NCBI RefSeq assembly: GCF_043290135.1
Contig: NW_027464792.1
Span: 1 to 64,000, forward strand
Reading direction: 5' to 3'
Length of the DNA stretch: 64,000 bases
Origin: Rhipicephalus microplus
Taxonomy: Eukaryota; Arthropoda; Arachnida; Ixodida; Ixodidae
Part shown: piece by piece, positions 48,270 to 60,618 of the stretch
Numbering within the stretch: position 1 is the stretch's first letter
How the letters are laid out: the number at the start of each line of letters is the position of its first letter
Notes under the pieces: generated by a model
Database searches by the model: none
Seen by the model: only the letters and a program-made list of their open reading frames with translations
What the model was told of the DNA's origin: nothing
Position numbers and translations under genes: made by a program

Positions 48270-51200
48270 AAGGTATGAACCGTCGTAAAACCGCATTAAA
48301 CAATGTTACTTAGTGAGATGCAGTGTTTTTCACCTTTACAAGTTGGGAACTGTGATATCTAATGTGAAAGCGCTTGAAACCGTCGTAATGTTGTAGAAAG
48401 CAATGTAAAGTAGCGAGTAAAACGTTTTCTAACGATAGAAGTGCGAAGGTTATGTTAGGTTGAGTTATGTTAGTTTAAGCTAGGTAGCGTCGTGAAACTA
48501 CCAAAAACAACGTCATCTAACGAGATAGTGTTGTTTTATTGCGAGTACGAAACTGCGATAGGTGAAATGTTGTGAAAGCACACAAAACGGCATGAACAAG
48601 CCAAATACTGCGTGTTGTACCGTTACAAGTGCGAAACTGCTATGTTGTGATATTCTCGTTAAAGCGCATGCAAGCATCGTGAAACCTTAAAGAACGATGT
48701 CATTTAGCGAGATACAGCGTTCTGTACTGCAATAAGTTGGTGAAAAACTGTGAGGTTATGCAAATATCCTAATTGTGAACGAAACAGTGTAATAGAGCGT
48801 TTTTTAATGCAAGTGCGAATGTTAGGTTAGGTTAAGATATGAACCGTCGTAAAACCGCATTAAACAATGTCACTTAGTCAAATGCAGTGTTTTTCACCAT
48901 TACAAGTCGGGAACTGCGATATCTAAGGTGAAAGCGCTTGCAAACGTCGTTAGGTTAGGTTAGGTTAGGTTAGGTTACGTTAGGTTAGGTTAGGTTAGGT
49001 TTGGTTAGGTTAGGTTAGGTTAGGTTAGGTTAGGTTAGGGATGTTAGGTAAGGTTTGGTTAGGTTAGGTTAGTTTAGGTTGGGTTAGGTAAGGTTAGGTT
49101 AGGTTAAGATATGAACCGCGCTAAAACCGCATTAAACAATGTCACTTAGTGAGATGCTGTGTTTTTCACCATTACAAGTCGGGAACTGCGATATCTAATG
49201 TGAAAGCGCATGAAACCGTCGCAATCTTGCAGAAAACATTGTAAAGTAGCGAATAAAACGTTTTCTAACGATAGAAGTGCGAAGGTTCGGTTAGTTTGAG
49301 CTAGGTAGCGTCGTGAAGCCACCAAAAACGATGTCATCTAACGAGATAGTGTTGTTTTATTGCGAGTACGAAACTGCGATAGGTGAAATATTGGGAAAGC
49401 ACACAAAATGGCATGAACTAGCCAGATACTGCGTCTTGTGCCGTTACAAGTGCGAAACTGCTTTATTGTGATATTCTCGTTAAAGCGCATGCAAGTATCG
49501 TGAAACCTTAAAGAACGATGTCATTTAGCGAGATACAGCGTTCTGTACTGTAATAAGTTGGTGAGAAACTGTGAGGTCAAGCAAATATCGTAATTGTGAA
49601 CGAAACAGTGTAATTGAGCGTATTTATATACAAGTGCGAATGTTAGGTTAGGTTGAGATATCAACCGTCGTAAAACCGCATTAAACAATCACTTAGTGAG
49701 ATGTAGTGTTTTTCAACATTACAAGTCGGGAACTACGATATCTAATGTGAAAGCGCATGAAACCATCGTAATCTTGTAGAAAACATTGTAAAGTTGCGAG
49801 TAAAACGTTTTCTAACGATAGAAGTGCGAAGGTTAGCTTGAGTTATGTTAGTTTAAGCTATGTAGCGTCGTGAGACCACCAAAAAGGACGTCATCTAACG
49901 AGATAGTGTTGTTTTATTGCATGTACGAAACTGCAATAGGTGAAATGTTGTGAAAGTACACAAAACGGCTTGAACAAGCCAGATACTGCGTGTTGTACCG
50001 TTACAAGTGCGAAACTGCTATAATGTGATATTCTCGTTAAAGCGCATGCAAGCATCGTGAAACCTTAAAGAACGATGTCATTTAGCGAGATACAGCGTTC
50101 TGTACTGCAATCAGTTGGTGAAAAACTGTGAGGTTATGCAAATATCGTAATTGTGAACGAAACAGTGTAATAGAGCGTTTTTCAATACAAGTACGAATGT
50201 TAGGTTAGGTTAAGATATGAACCGTCGTAAAACCGCATTAAACAATGTCACTTAGTGAGATGCAGTGTTTTTCACCATTACAAGTCGGGAACTGCGATAT
50301 CTAATGTGAAAGCGCTTGCAAACGTCGTTAGGTTAGGTTAGGTTAGGTTAGGTTAGGTTAGGTTAGGTTTGGTTAGGTTAGGTTAGGTTAGGTTAGGTTA
50401 GGGTATGTTAGGTTAGGTTGGGTTAGGTTAGGTAAGGTTACGTTAGGTTAAGGTATGAACCGTCGTAAAACCGCATTAAACAATGTCACTTAGTGAGATG
50501 CAGTGTTTTTCACCTTTACAAGTTGGGAACTGCGATATCTAATGTGAAAGCGCTTGAAACCGTCGTAATGTTGTAGAAAGCAATGTAAAGTAGCTAGTAA
50601 AACGTTTTCTAACGATAGAAGTGCGAAGGTTATGTTAGGTTGAGTTATGTTAGTTTAAGCTACGTAGCGTCGTGAAACCACCAAAAACGACGTCATCTAA
50701 CGAGATAGTGTTGTTTTATTGCGAGTATTAAACTGCGATAGGTGAAATGTTGTGAAAGCACACAAAACGGCATGAACAAGCCAAATACTGCGTGTTCTAC
50801 CGTTACAAGTGCGAAACTGCTATATTGTGATATTCTCGGTAAAGCGCATGCAAGTATCGTGAAACCTTAAAGAACGATGTCATTTAGCGAGATACAGCGT
50901 TCTGTACTGTAAGAAGTTGGTGAGAAACTGTGAGGTCAAGCAAATATCGTAATTGTGAACGAAACAGTGTAATTGAGCGTCTTTAGATACAAGTGCGAAT
51001 GTTAGGTTAGGTTGATATATAAACCGTCGTAAAACCGCATTAAACAATGTCACTTAGTGAGATGTAGTGTTTTTCAACATTACAAGTCGGGAACTACGAT
51101 ATCTAATGTGAAAGCGCATGAAACCGTCGTAATCTTGTAGAAAACATTGTAAAGTTGCGAGTAAAACGTTTTCTAACGATAGAAGTGCGAAGGTTAGGTT

Positions 51201-51688
51201 AGGTTAGGTTAGTTTAAGCTAGGTAGCGTCGTGAAACTACCAAAAACGACGTCATCTAACGAGATAGTGTTGTTTTATAGCGAGTATTAAACTGCGATAG
51301 GTGAAATGTTGTGAAAGCACACAAAACGGCATGAACAAGCCAAATACTGCGTGTTCTACCGTTACAAGTGCGAAACTGCTATATTGTGATATTCTCGTTA
51401 AAGCGCATGCAAGCATCGTGAAACCTTAAAGAACAATGTCATTTAGCGAGATACAGCGTTCTGTACTGCAATAAGTTGGTGAAAAACTGTGAGGTTATGC
51501 AAATATCGTAATTGTGAACAAAACAGTGTAATAGAGCGTTTTTAGATACAAGTGCGAATGTTAGGTTAGGTTAAGATATGAACCGTCGTAAAACCGCATT
51601 AAACAATGTCAATTAGTGAGATGCAGTGTTTTTCACCATTAAAAGTGGGGAACTGCGATATCTAATGTGAAAGCGCTTGCAACCGTCG

Positions 51689-52289
51689 TTAGGTTAGGTT
51701 AGGTTAGGTTAGGTTTGGTTAGGTTAGGTTAGGTTACGTTAGGTTAGGTTAGGTTAGGTTACGTTAGGTTAGGTTAGGTTAGGTAAGGATAATTTGGTTA
51801 GGTTAGGTAAGGTTAGGTTAGGTTAGGTTGGGTTGGGTGTTGTTGGGTTGGGTGTTGTTGGGTTGGGTTGGGTTAGGTTGGGTTAGGATAGGTTAGGTTA
51901 CTTTAGGTTAGGTTAGGTTAGGTTACGTTAGGTTATGTTAGGTTAGGTTAGGTTACGTTAGGTTAGGTTAGGTCAGGTAAGGTTAGGTTACGTTAGAATA
52001 GGTTAGGTTAGGTTAGGTTACGTTAGGTTAGGTTAAGTTAGGTTAGGTTAGGTTTGGTTAGGTTTGGTTAGGTTAGCTTAGGCTAGGTTAGGTTGGGTTG
52101 GGTTGGGTTGGGTTGGGTTAGGTTAGGTTAGGTTAGGTTAGGTTGGGTTAGGTTAGTTTAGGTTAGGTTAGGTTAGGTTAGGTTGGGTTGGGTTGGGTTA
52201 GGTTAGGTTAGGTTAGGTTTGGTTAGGTTAGGTTAGGTTAGGTTATGTTAGGTTAGGTTGGGTTAGGTTAGGTTAGGTTACGTTAGGTT
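51689..52289 (+). repeat. Long TTAGG-variant array, E type (copy 7)
   Basis: Monomer of 717 bp with a private TTAGGATAGGTTAGG near 51884 that is shared only with copy 8. Five-tract GGGTT run at 52095-52117. Confidence 0.92.
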
Positions 52290-54907
52290 AAGGTATGAAC
52301 CGTCGTAAAACCGCATTAAACAATGTCACTTAGTGAGATGCAGTGTTTTTCACCTTTACAAGTTGGGAACTGTGATATCTAATGTGAAAGCGCTTGAAAC
52401 CGTCGTAATGTTCTAGAAAGCAATGTAAAGTAGCGAGTAAAACGTTTTCTAACGATAGAAGTGCGAAGGTTATGTTAGGTTGAGTTATGTTAGTTTAAGC
52501 TAGGTAGCGTCGTGAAACTACCAAAAACAACGTCATCTAACGAGATAGTGTTGTTTTATTGCGAGTACGAAACTGCGATAGGTGAAATGTTGTGAAAGCA
52601 CACAAAACGGCATGAACAAGCCAAATACTGCGTGTTGTACCGTTACAAGTGCGAAACTGCTATGTTGTGATATTCTCGTTAAAGCGCATGCAAGCATCGT
52701 GAAACCTTAAAGAACGATGTCATTTAGCGAGATACAGCGTTCTGTACTGCAATAAGTTGGTGAAAAACTGTGAGGTTATGCAAATATCCTAATTGTGAAC
52801 GAAACAGTGTAATAGAGCGTTTTTTAATGCAAGGGCGAATGTTAGGTTAGGTTAAGATATGAACCGTCGTAAAACCGCATTAAACAATGTCACTTAGTGA
52901 AATGCAGTGTTTTTCACCATTACAAGTCGGGAACTGCGATATCTAATGTGAAAGCGCTTGCAAACGTCGTTAGGTTAGGTTAGGTTAGGTTAGGTTAGGT
53001 TAGGTTACGTTAGGTTAGGTTAGGTTAGGTTAGGTTAGGTTAGGTTAGGTTAGGGATGTTAGGTAAGGTTTGGTTAGGTTAGGTTAGGTTAGGTTGGGTT
53101 AGGTAAGGTTAGGTTAGGTTAAGATATGAACCGCGCTAAAACCGCATTAAACAATGTCACTTAGTGAGATGCTGTGTTTTTCACCATTACAAGTCGGGAA
53201 CTGCGATATCTAATGTGAAAGCGCATGAAACCGTCGTAATCTTGTAGAAAACATTGTAAAGTAGCGAATAAAACGTTTTCTAACGATAGAAGTGCGAAGG
53301 TTCGGTTAGTTTGAGCTAGGTAGCGTCGTGAAGCCACCAAAAACGATGTCATCTAACGAGATAGTGTTGTTTTATTGCGAGTACGAAACTGCGATAGGTG
53401 AAATATTGGGAAAGCACACAAAATGGCATGAACTAGCCAGATACTGCGTCTTGTGCCGTTACAAGTGCGAAACTGCTTTATTGTGATATTCTCGTTAAAG
53501 CGCATGCACGTATCGTGAAACCTTAAAGAACGATGTCATTTAGCGAGATACAGCGTTCTGTACTGTAATAAGTTGGTGAGAAACTGTGAGGTCAAGCAAA
53601 TATCGCAATTGTGAACGAAACAGTGTAATTGAGCGTATTTAGATACAAGTGCGAATGTTAGGTTAGGTTGAGATATCAACCGTCGTAAAACCGCATTAAA
53701 CAATGTCACTTAGTGAGATGTAGTGTTTTTCAACATTACAAGTCGGGAACTACGATATCTAATGTGAAAGCGCATGAAACCGTCGTAATCTTGTAGAAAA
53801 CATTGTAAAGTTGCGAGTAAAACGTTTTCTAACGATAGAAGTGCGAAGGTTAGCTTGAGTTATGTTAGTTTAAGCTATGTAGCGTCGTGAGACCACCAAA
53901 AAGGACGTCATCTAACGAGATAGTGTTGTTTTATTGCATGTACGAAACTGCAATAGGTGAAATGTTGTGAAAGTACACAAAACGGCTTGAACAAGCCAGA
54001 TACTGCGTGTTGTACCGTTACAAGTGCGAAACTGCTATAATGTGATATTCTCGTTAAAGCGCATGCAAGCATCGTGAAACCTTAAAGAACGATGTCATTT
54101 AGCGAGATACAGCGTTCTGTACTGCAATAAGTTGGTGAAAAACTGTGAGGTTATGCAAATATCGTAATTGTGAACGAAACAGTGTAATAGAGCGTTTTTC
54201 AATACAAGTACGAATGTTAGGTTAGGTTAAGATATGAACCGTCGTAAAACCGCATTAAACAATGTCACTTAGTGAGATGCAGTGTTTTTCACCTTTACAA
54301 GTTGGGAACTGCGATATCTAATGTGAAAGCGCTTGAAACCGTCGTAATGTTGTAGAAAGCAATGTAAAGTAGCTAGTAAAACGTTTTCTAACGATAGAAG
54401 TGCGAAGGTTATGTTAGGTTGAGTTATGTTAGTTTAAGCTACGTAGCGTCGTGAAACCACCAAAAACGACGTCATCTAACGAGATAGTGTTGTTTTATTG
54501 CGAGTATTAAACTGCGATAGGTGAATGTTGTGAAAGCACACAAAACGGCATGAACAAGCCAAATACTGCGTGTTCTACCGTTACAAGTGCGAAACTGCTA
54601 TATTGTGATATTCTCGGTAAAGCGCATGCAAGTATCGTGAAACCTTAAAGAACGATGTCATTTAGCGAGATACAGCGTTCTGTACTGTAATAAGTTGGTG
54701 AGAAACTGTGAGGTCAAGCAAATATCGTAATTGTGAACGAAACAGTGTAATTGAGCGTCTTTAGATACAAGTGTGAATGTTAGGTTAGGTTAAGATATGA
54801 ACCGTCGTAAAACCGCATTAAACAATGTCAATTAGTGAGATGCAGTGTTTTTCACCATTAAAAGTGGGGAACTGCGATATCTAATGTGAAAGCGCTTGCA
54901 ACCGTCG

Positions 54908-55567
54908 TTAGGTTAGGTTAGGTTAGGTTAGGTTTGGTTAGGTTAGGTTAGGTTAGGTTAGGTTAGATTAGGTTAGGTTGTGTTGAGTTGGGTTAGGTTA
55001 GGTTAGGTTAGGTTAGGTTGGGTTAGGTTAGGTTAGGTTAGGTTAGGTTACGTTAGGTTAGGTTAGGTTAGGTTACGTTAGGTTAGGTTAGGTTAGGTAA
55101 AGATAATTTGGTTAGGTTAGGTAAGGTTAGGTTAGGTTAGGTTGGGTTGGGTGTTGTTGCGTTGGGTTGGGTTGGGTTAGGTTGGGTTAGGTTAGGTTAG
55201 GTTACGTTAGGTTAGGTTAGGTTACGTTAGGTTATGTTAGGTTAGGTTTGGTTAGGTTACGTTAGGTTAGGTTAGGTCAGGTAAGGTTAGGTTACGTTAG
55301 AATAGGTTAGGTTAGGTTAGGTTACGTTAGGTTAGGTTAAGTTAGGTTAGGTTAGGTTTGGTTAGGTTAGGTTAGGTTAGCTTTGGTTAGGTTAGGTTGG
55401 GTTGGGTTGGGTTAGGTTGGGTTAGGTTAGGTTAGGTTAGGTTAGGTTGGGTTAGGTTAGTTTAGGTCAGGTTAGGTTAGGTTAGGTTGGGTTGGGTTGG
55501 TTAGGTTAGGTTAGGTTAGGTTAGGTAAGGTTAGGTTAGGTTAGGTTAGGTTAGGTTACGTTAGGTT
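54908..55567 (+). repeat. Long TTAGG-variant array, E2 type (copy 7)
   Basis: Monomer of 776 bp. It has a private GTTGTTGCGTTGGG and ends AAGGTTTG rather than AAGGTATG. Confidence 0.9.
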
Positions 55568-56381
55568 AAGGTTTGAACCGTCGTAAAACCGCATTAAACA
55601 ATGTCACTTAGTGAGATGCAGTGTTTTTCACCTTTACAAGTTGGGAACTGTGATATCTAATGTGAAAGCGCTTGAAACCGTCGTAATGTTGTAGAAAGCA
55701 ATGTAAAGTAGCGAGTAAAACGTTTTCTAACGATAGAAGTGCGAAGGTTATGTTAGGTTGAGTTATGTTAGTTTAAGCTAGGTAGCGTCGTGAAACTACC
55801 AAAAACAACGTCATCTAACGAGATAGTGTTGTTTTATTGCGAGTACGAAACTGCGATAGGTGAAATGTTGTGAAAGCACACAAAACGCAATGAACAAGCC
55901 AAATACTGCGTGTTGTACCGTTACAAGTGCGAAACTGCTATGTTGTGATATTCTCGTTGAAGCGCATGCAAGCATCGTGAAATCTTAAAGAACGATGTCA
56001 TTTAGCGAGATACAGCGTTCTGTACTGCAATAAGTTGGTGAAAAACTGTGAGGTTATGCAAATATCCTAATTGTGAACGAAACAGTGTAATAGAGCGTTT
56101 TTAATACAAGTGCGAATGTTAGGTTAGGTCAAGATATGAACCGTCGTAAAACCGCTATAAACAATGTCACTTAGTGAGATGCAGTGTTTTTCACCATTAC
56201 AAGTCGGGAACTGCGATATCTAATGTGAAAGCGCTTGAAAACGTCGTTAGGTTAGGTTAGGTTAGGTTAGGTTTGGTTAGGTTAGGTTAGGTTAGGTCAG
56301 CTTAGGGTATGTTAGGTAAGGTTTGGTTAGGGTAGGTTAGGTTAGGTTGGGTTAGGTAAGGTTAGGTTAGGTTAAGATATG

Positions 56382-56930
56382 AACCGCGCTAAAACCGCAT
56401 TAAACAATGTCACTTAGTGAGATGCTGTGTTTTTCACCATTACAAGTCGGGAACTGCGATATCTAATGTGAAAGCGCATGAAACCGTCGTAATCTTGTAG
56501 AAAACATTGTAAAGTAGCGAATAAAACGTTTTCTACCGATAGAAGTGCGAAGGTTCGGTTAGTTTGAGCTAGGTAGCGTCGTGAAACCACCAAAAACGAT
56601 GTCATCTAACGAGATAGTGTTGTTTTATTGCGAGTACGAAACTGCGATAGGTGAAATATTGGGAAAGCACACAAAATGGCATGAACTAGCCAGATACTGC
56701 GTCTTGTGCCGTTACAAGTGCGAAACTGCTTTATTGTGATATTCTCGTTAAAGCGCATGCAAGTATCTTGAAACCTTAAAGAACGATGTCATTTAGCGAG
56801 ATACAGCGTTCTGTACTGTAATAAGTTGGTGAGAAACTGTGAGGTCAAGCAAATATCGTAATTGTGAACGAAACAGTGTAATTGAGCGTCTTTAGATACA
56901 AGTGCGAATGTTAGGTTAGGTTGACATATC
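56382..56930 (+). repeat. Hybrid monomer H2/L
   Basis: H2-type through GTATCTTGAAACC (T at 56768), then L-type from GCGTCTTTAGATAC (C at 56890) to the end TTGACATATC. The switch lies in the 56769-56889 interval, where the two parents read alike. M follows, as after a true L. Monomers I, J and K are lost. Confidence 0.85.
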
Positions 56931-57597
56931 AACCGTCGTAAAACCGCATTAAACAATGTCACTTAGTGAGATGTAGTGTTTTTCAACATTACAAGTCGGG
57001 AACTACGATATCTAATGTGAAAGCGCATGAAACCGTCGTAATCTTGTAGAAAACATTGTAAAGTTGCCAGTAAAACGTTTTCTAACGATAGAAGTGCGAA
57101 GGTTAGGTTAGGTTAGGTTAGTTTAAGCTAGGTAGCGTCGTGAAACTACCAAAAACGACGTTATCTAACGAGATAGTGTTGTTTTATAGCGAGTATTAAA
57201 CTGCGATAGGTGAAATGTTGTGAAAGCACACAAAACGGCATGAACAAGCCAAATACTGCGTGTTCTACCGTTACAAGTGCGAAACTGCTATATTGTGATA
57301 TTCTCGTTAAAGCGCATGCAAGCATCGTGAAACCTTAAAGAAATATGTCATTTAGCGAGATACAACGTTCTGTACTGCAATAAGTTGGTGAAAAACTGTG
57401 AGATTATGCAAATATCGTAATTGTGAACAAAACAGTGTAATAAAGTGTTTTTAGATACAAGTGCGAATGTTAGGTTAGGTTAAGATATGAACCGTCGTAA
57501 AACCGCATTAAACAATGTCAATTAGTGAGATGCAGTGTTTTTCACCATTACAAGTCGGGAACTGCGATATCTAATGTGAAAGCGCTTGCAACCGTCG

Positions 57598-58263
57598 TTA
57601 GGTTAGGTTAGGTTAGGTTTTGTTAGGTTAGGTTAGGTTAGGTTAGATTAGGTTAGGTTGGGTTGAGTTGGGTTAGGTTAGGTTAGGTTAGGTTAGGTTG
57701 GGTTAGGTTAGGTTAGGTTAGGTTACGTTAGGTTAGGTTAGGTTACGTTAGGTTAGGTTAGGTTAGGTTACGTTAGGTTAGGTTAGGTTAGGTAAGGATA
57801 ATTTGGTTAGGTTAGGTAAGGTTAGGTTAGGTTAGGTTGGGTTGGGTGTTGTTGGGTTGGGTGTTGTTGGGTTGGGTTTGGTTGGGTTAGGTTGGGTTAG
57901 GTTAGGTTAGGTTACGTTAGGTTAGGTTAGGTTAGGTTACGTTAGGTTATGTTAGGTTAGGTTAGGTTACGTTAGGTTAGGTTAGGTCAGGTAAGGTTAG
58001 GTTACGTTAGAATAGGTTAGGTTAGGTTAGGTTACGTTAGGTTAGGTTAAGTTAGGTTAGGTTAGGTTTGGTTAGGTTTGGTTAGGTTAGCTTAGGTTAG
58101 GTTAGGTTGGGTTGGGTTGGGTTGGGTTAGGTAAGGTTAGGTTAGGTTAGGTTGGGTTAGGTTAGTTTAGGTTAGGTTAGGTTAGGTTAGGTTGGGTTGG
58201 GTTGGGTTAGGTTAGGTTAGGTTAGGTTTGGTAAGGTTAGGTTAGGTTAGGTTACGTTAGGTT
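57598..58263 (+). repeat. Long TTAGG-variant array, N type (copy 7)
   Basis: Monomer of 782 bp. It has GTTGTTGGGTTGGGTTTGG where other N arrays have GTTGTTGTGTTGGG. Confidence 0.9.
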
Positions 58264-58271
58264 AAGGTATG

Positions 58272-58825
58272 AACCGTCGTAAAACCGCATTAAACAATGT
58301 CACTTAGTGAGATGCAGTGTTTTTCACCTTCACAAGTTGGGAACTGTGATATCTAATGTGAAAGCGCTTGAAACCGTCGTAATCTTGTAGAAAACATTCT
58401 AAAGTGGTGAGTAAAACGTTTTCTAACGATAGAAGTGCGAAGGTTAGGTTAGGTTAGTTTAAGCTAGGTAGCGTCGTGAAACTACCAAAAACAACGTCAT
58501 CTAACGAGATAGTGTTGTTTTATTGCGAGTACGAAACTGCGATAGGTGAAATGTTGTGAAAGCACACAAAACGGCATGAACAAGCCAAATACTGCGTGTT
58601 GTACCGTTACAAGTGCGAAACTGCTATGTTGTGATATTCTCGTTAAAGCGCATGCAAGCATCGTGAAACCTTAAAGAACGATGTCATTTAGCGAGATACA
58701 GCGTTCTGTACTGCAATAAGTTGGTGAAAAACTGTGAGGTTATGCAAATATCCTAATTGTGAACGAAACAGTGTAATAGAGCGTTTTTTAATGCAAGTGC
58801 GAATGTTAGGTTAGGTTAAGATATG
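58272..58825 (+). repeat. Divergent O monomer (554 bp), found once
   Basis: It occupies the O position but has CACCTTCACAAG, AATCTTGTAGAAAACATTC, AAAGTGGTGAG and GGTTAGGTTAGGTTAGTTT, a combination not seen elsewhere; the middle resembles D. The remainder is O/F-like (CTACCAAAAACAACG, ATATCCTAATTG). It may be a mosaic or come from an unsampled super-repeat variant. Confidence 0.8.
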
Positions 58826-59233
58826 AACCGTCGTAAAACCGCATTAAACAATGTCACTTAGTGAAATGCAGTGTTTTTCACCATTACAAGTCGGGAACTG
58901 CGATATCTAAGGTGAAAGCGCTTGCAAACGTCGTTAGGTTAGGTTAGGTTAGGTTAGGTTACGTTAGGTTAGGTTAGGTTAGGTTTGGTTAGGTTAGGTT
59001 AGGTTAGGTTAGGTTAGGTTAGGTTAGGTTAGGTTAGGTTAGGTTAGGTTAGGTTAGGTTAGGTTAGGTTAGGTTGGGTTGGGTTGGGTTGGGTTAGGTA
59101 AGGTTAGGTTAGGTTAGGTTGGGTTAGGTTAGTTTAGGTTAGGTTAGGTTAGGTTGGGTTGGGTTGGGTTAGGTTAGGTTAGGTTAGGTTTGGTAAGGTT
59201 AGGTTAGGTTAGGTTACGTTAGGTTAAGGTATG
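58826..59233 (+). repeat. Hybrid short monomer P/N (408 bp)
   Basis: The head is P-like (ATATCTAAGGTG) though with TTAGTGAAATGCAG as in G. The array at 58934-59225 begins P-like, then has about 17 uninterrupted TTAGG units before becoming the N array end (GGGTT run, GGTAAGG, TTAGTTTAGG, TTTGGTAAGG). An O monomer follows, so the exchange duplicated the O position. Confidence 0.85.
58934..59225 (+). repeat. Hybrid P/N TTAGG array (copy 7)
   Basis: Contains the longest unbroken TTAGG run in the window (about 17 units, roughly 58988-59073) at the point where the P-like part meets the N-like part. Confidence 0.88.
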
Positions 59234-60618
59234 AACCGTCGTAAAACCGCATTAAACAATGTTACTTAGTGAGATGCAGTGTTTTTCACCTTTACAAGTT
59301 GGGAACTGTGATATCTAATGTGAAAGCGCTTGAAACCGTCGTAATGTTGTAGAAAGCAATGTAAAGTAGCGAGTAAAACGTTTTCTAACGATAGAAGTGC
59401 GAAGGTTATGTTAGGTTGAGTTATGTTAGTTTAAGCTAGGTAGCGTCGTGAAACTACCAAAAACAACGTCATCTAACGAGATAGTGTTGTTTTATTGCGA
59501 GTACGAAACTGCGATAGGTGAAATGTTGTGAAAGCACACAAAACGGCATGAACAAGCCAAATACTGCGTGTTGTACCGTTACAAGTGCGAAACTGCTATG
59601 TTGTGATATTCTCGTTAAAGCGCATGCAAGCATCGTGAAACCTTAAAGAACGATGTCATTTAGCGAGATACAGCGTTCTGTACTGCAATAAGTTGGTGAA
59701 AAACTGTGAGGTTATGCAAATATCCTAATTGTGAACGAAACAGTGTAATAGAGCGTTTTTTAATGCAAGTGCGAATGTTAGGTTAGGTTAAGATATGAAC
59801 CGTCGTAAAACCGCATTAAACAATGTCACTTAGTCAAATGCAGTGTTTTTCACCATTACAAGTCGGGAACTGCGATATCTAAGGTGAAAGCGCTTGCAAA
59901 CGTCGTTAGGTTAGGTTAGGTTAGGTTAGGTTACGTTAGGTTAGGTTAGGTTAGGTTTGGTTAGGTTAGGTTAGGTTAGGTTAGGTTAGGTTAGGGATGT
60001 TAGGTAAGGTTTGGTTAGGTTAGGTTAGTTTAGGTTGGGTTAGGTAAGGTTAGGTTAGGTTAAGATATGAACCGCGCTAAAACCGCATTAAACAATGTCA
60101 CTTAGTGAGATGCTGTGTTTTTCACCATTACAAGTCGGGAACTGCGATATCTAATGTGAAAGCGCATGAAACCGTCGCAATCTTGCAGAAAACATTGTAA
60201 AGTAGCGAATAAAACGTTTTCTAACGATAGAAGTGCGAAGGTTCGGTTAGTTTGAGCTAGGTAGCGTCGTGAAGCCACCAAAAACGATGTCATCTAACGA
60301 GATAGTGTTGTTTTATTGCGAGTACGAAACTGCGATAGGTGAAATATTGGGAAAGCACACAAAATGGCATGAACTAGCCAGATACTGCGTCTTGTGCCGT
60401 TACAAGTGCGAAACTGCTTTATTGTGATATTCTCGTTAAAGCGCATGCAAGTATCGTGAAACCTTAAAGAACGATGTCATTTAGCGAGATACAGCGTTCT
60501 GTACTGTAATAAGTTGGTGAGAAACTGTGAGGTCAAGCAAATATCGTAATTGTGAACGAAACAGTGTAATTGAGCGTATTTATATACAAGTGCGAATGTT
60601 AGGTTAGGTTGAGATATC

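Larger units (their letters stand above)
43461..49662 (+). repeat. Super-repeat copy 6 (A-G, H/M hybrid, N-Q)
   Basis: Starts: A 43461, B 44018, C 44256, D 44820, E 45379, F 46101, G 46665, H/M hybrid 46937, N 47486, O 48278, P 48842, Q 49114. Short arrays are 44126-44247, 46773-46928 and 48950-49105. Block 2 and most of block 3 are missing because H switches to M inside the hybrid monomer. Confidence 0.9.
49663..60618 (+). repeat. Super-repeat copy 7 (rearranged block 3)
   Basis: Starts: A 49663, B 50220, C 50458, D 51022, E 51581, F 52298, G 52862, H 53129, A2 53678, C2 54237, E2 54800, F2 55576, G2 56139, H2/L hybrid 56382, M 56931, N 57490, divergent O 58272, P/N hybrid 58826, O 59234, P 59798, Q 60070. 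Short arrays are 50328-50449, 52970-53120, 56247-56373 and 59906-60061. I, J and K are missing, and an extra O plus a P/N hybrid are present. Confidence 0.9.
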
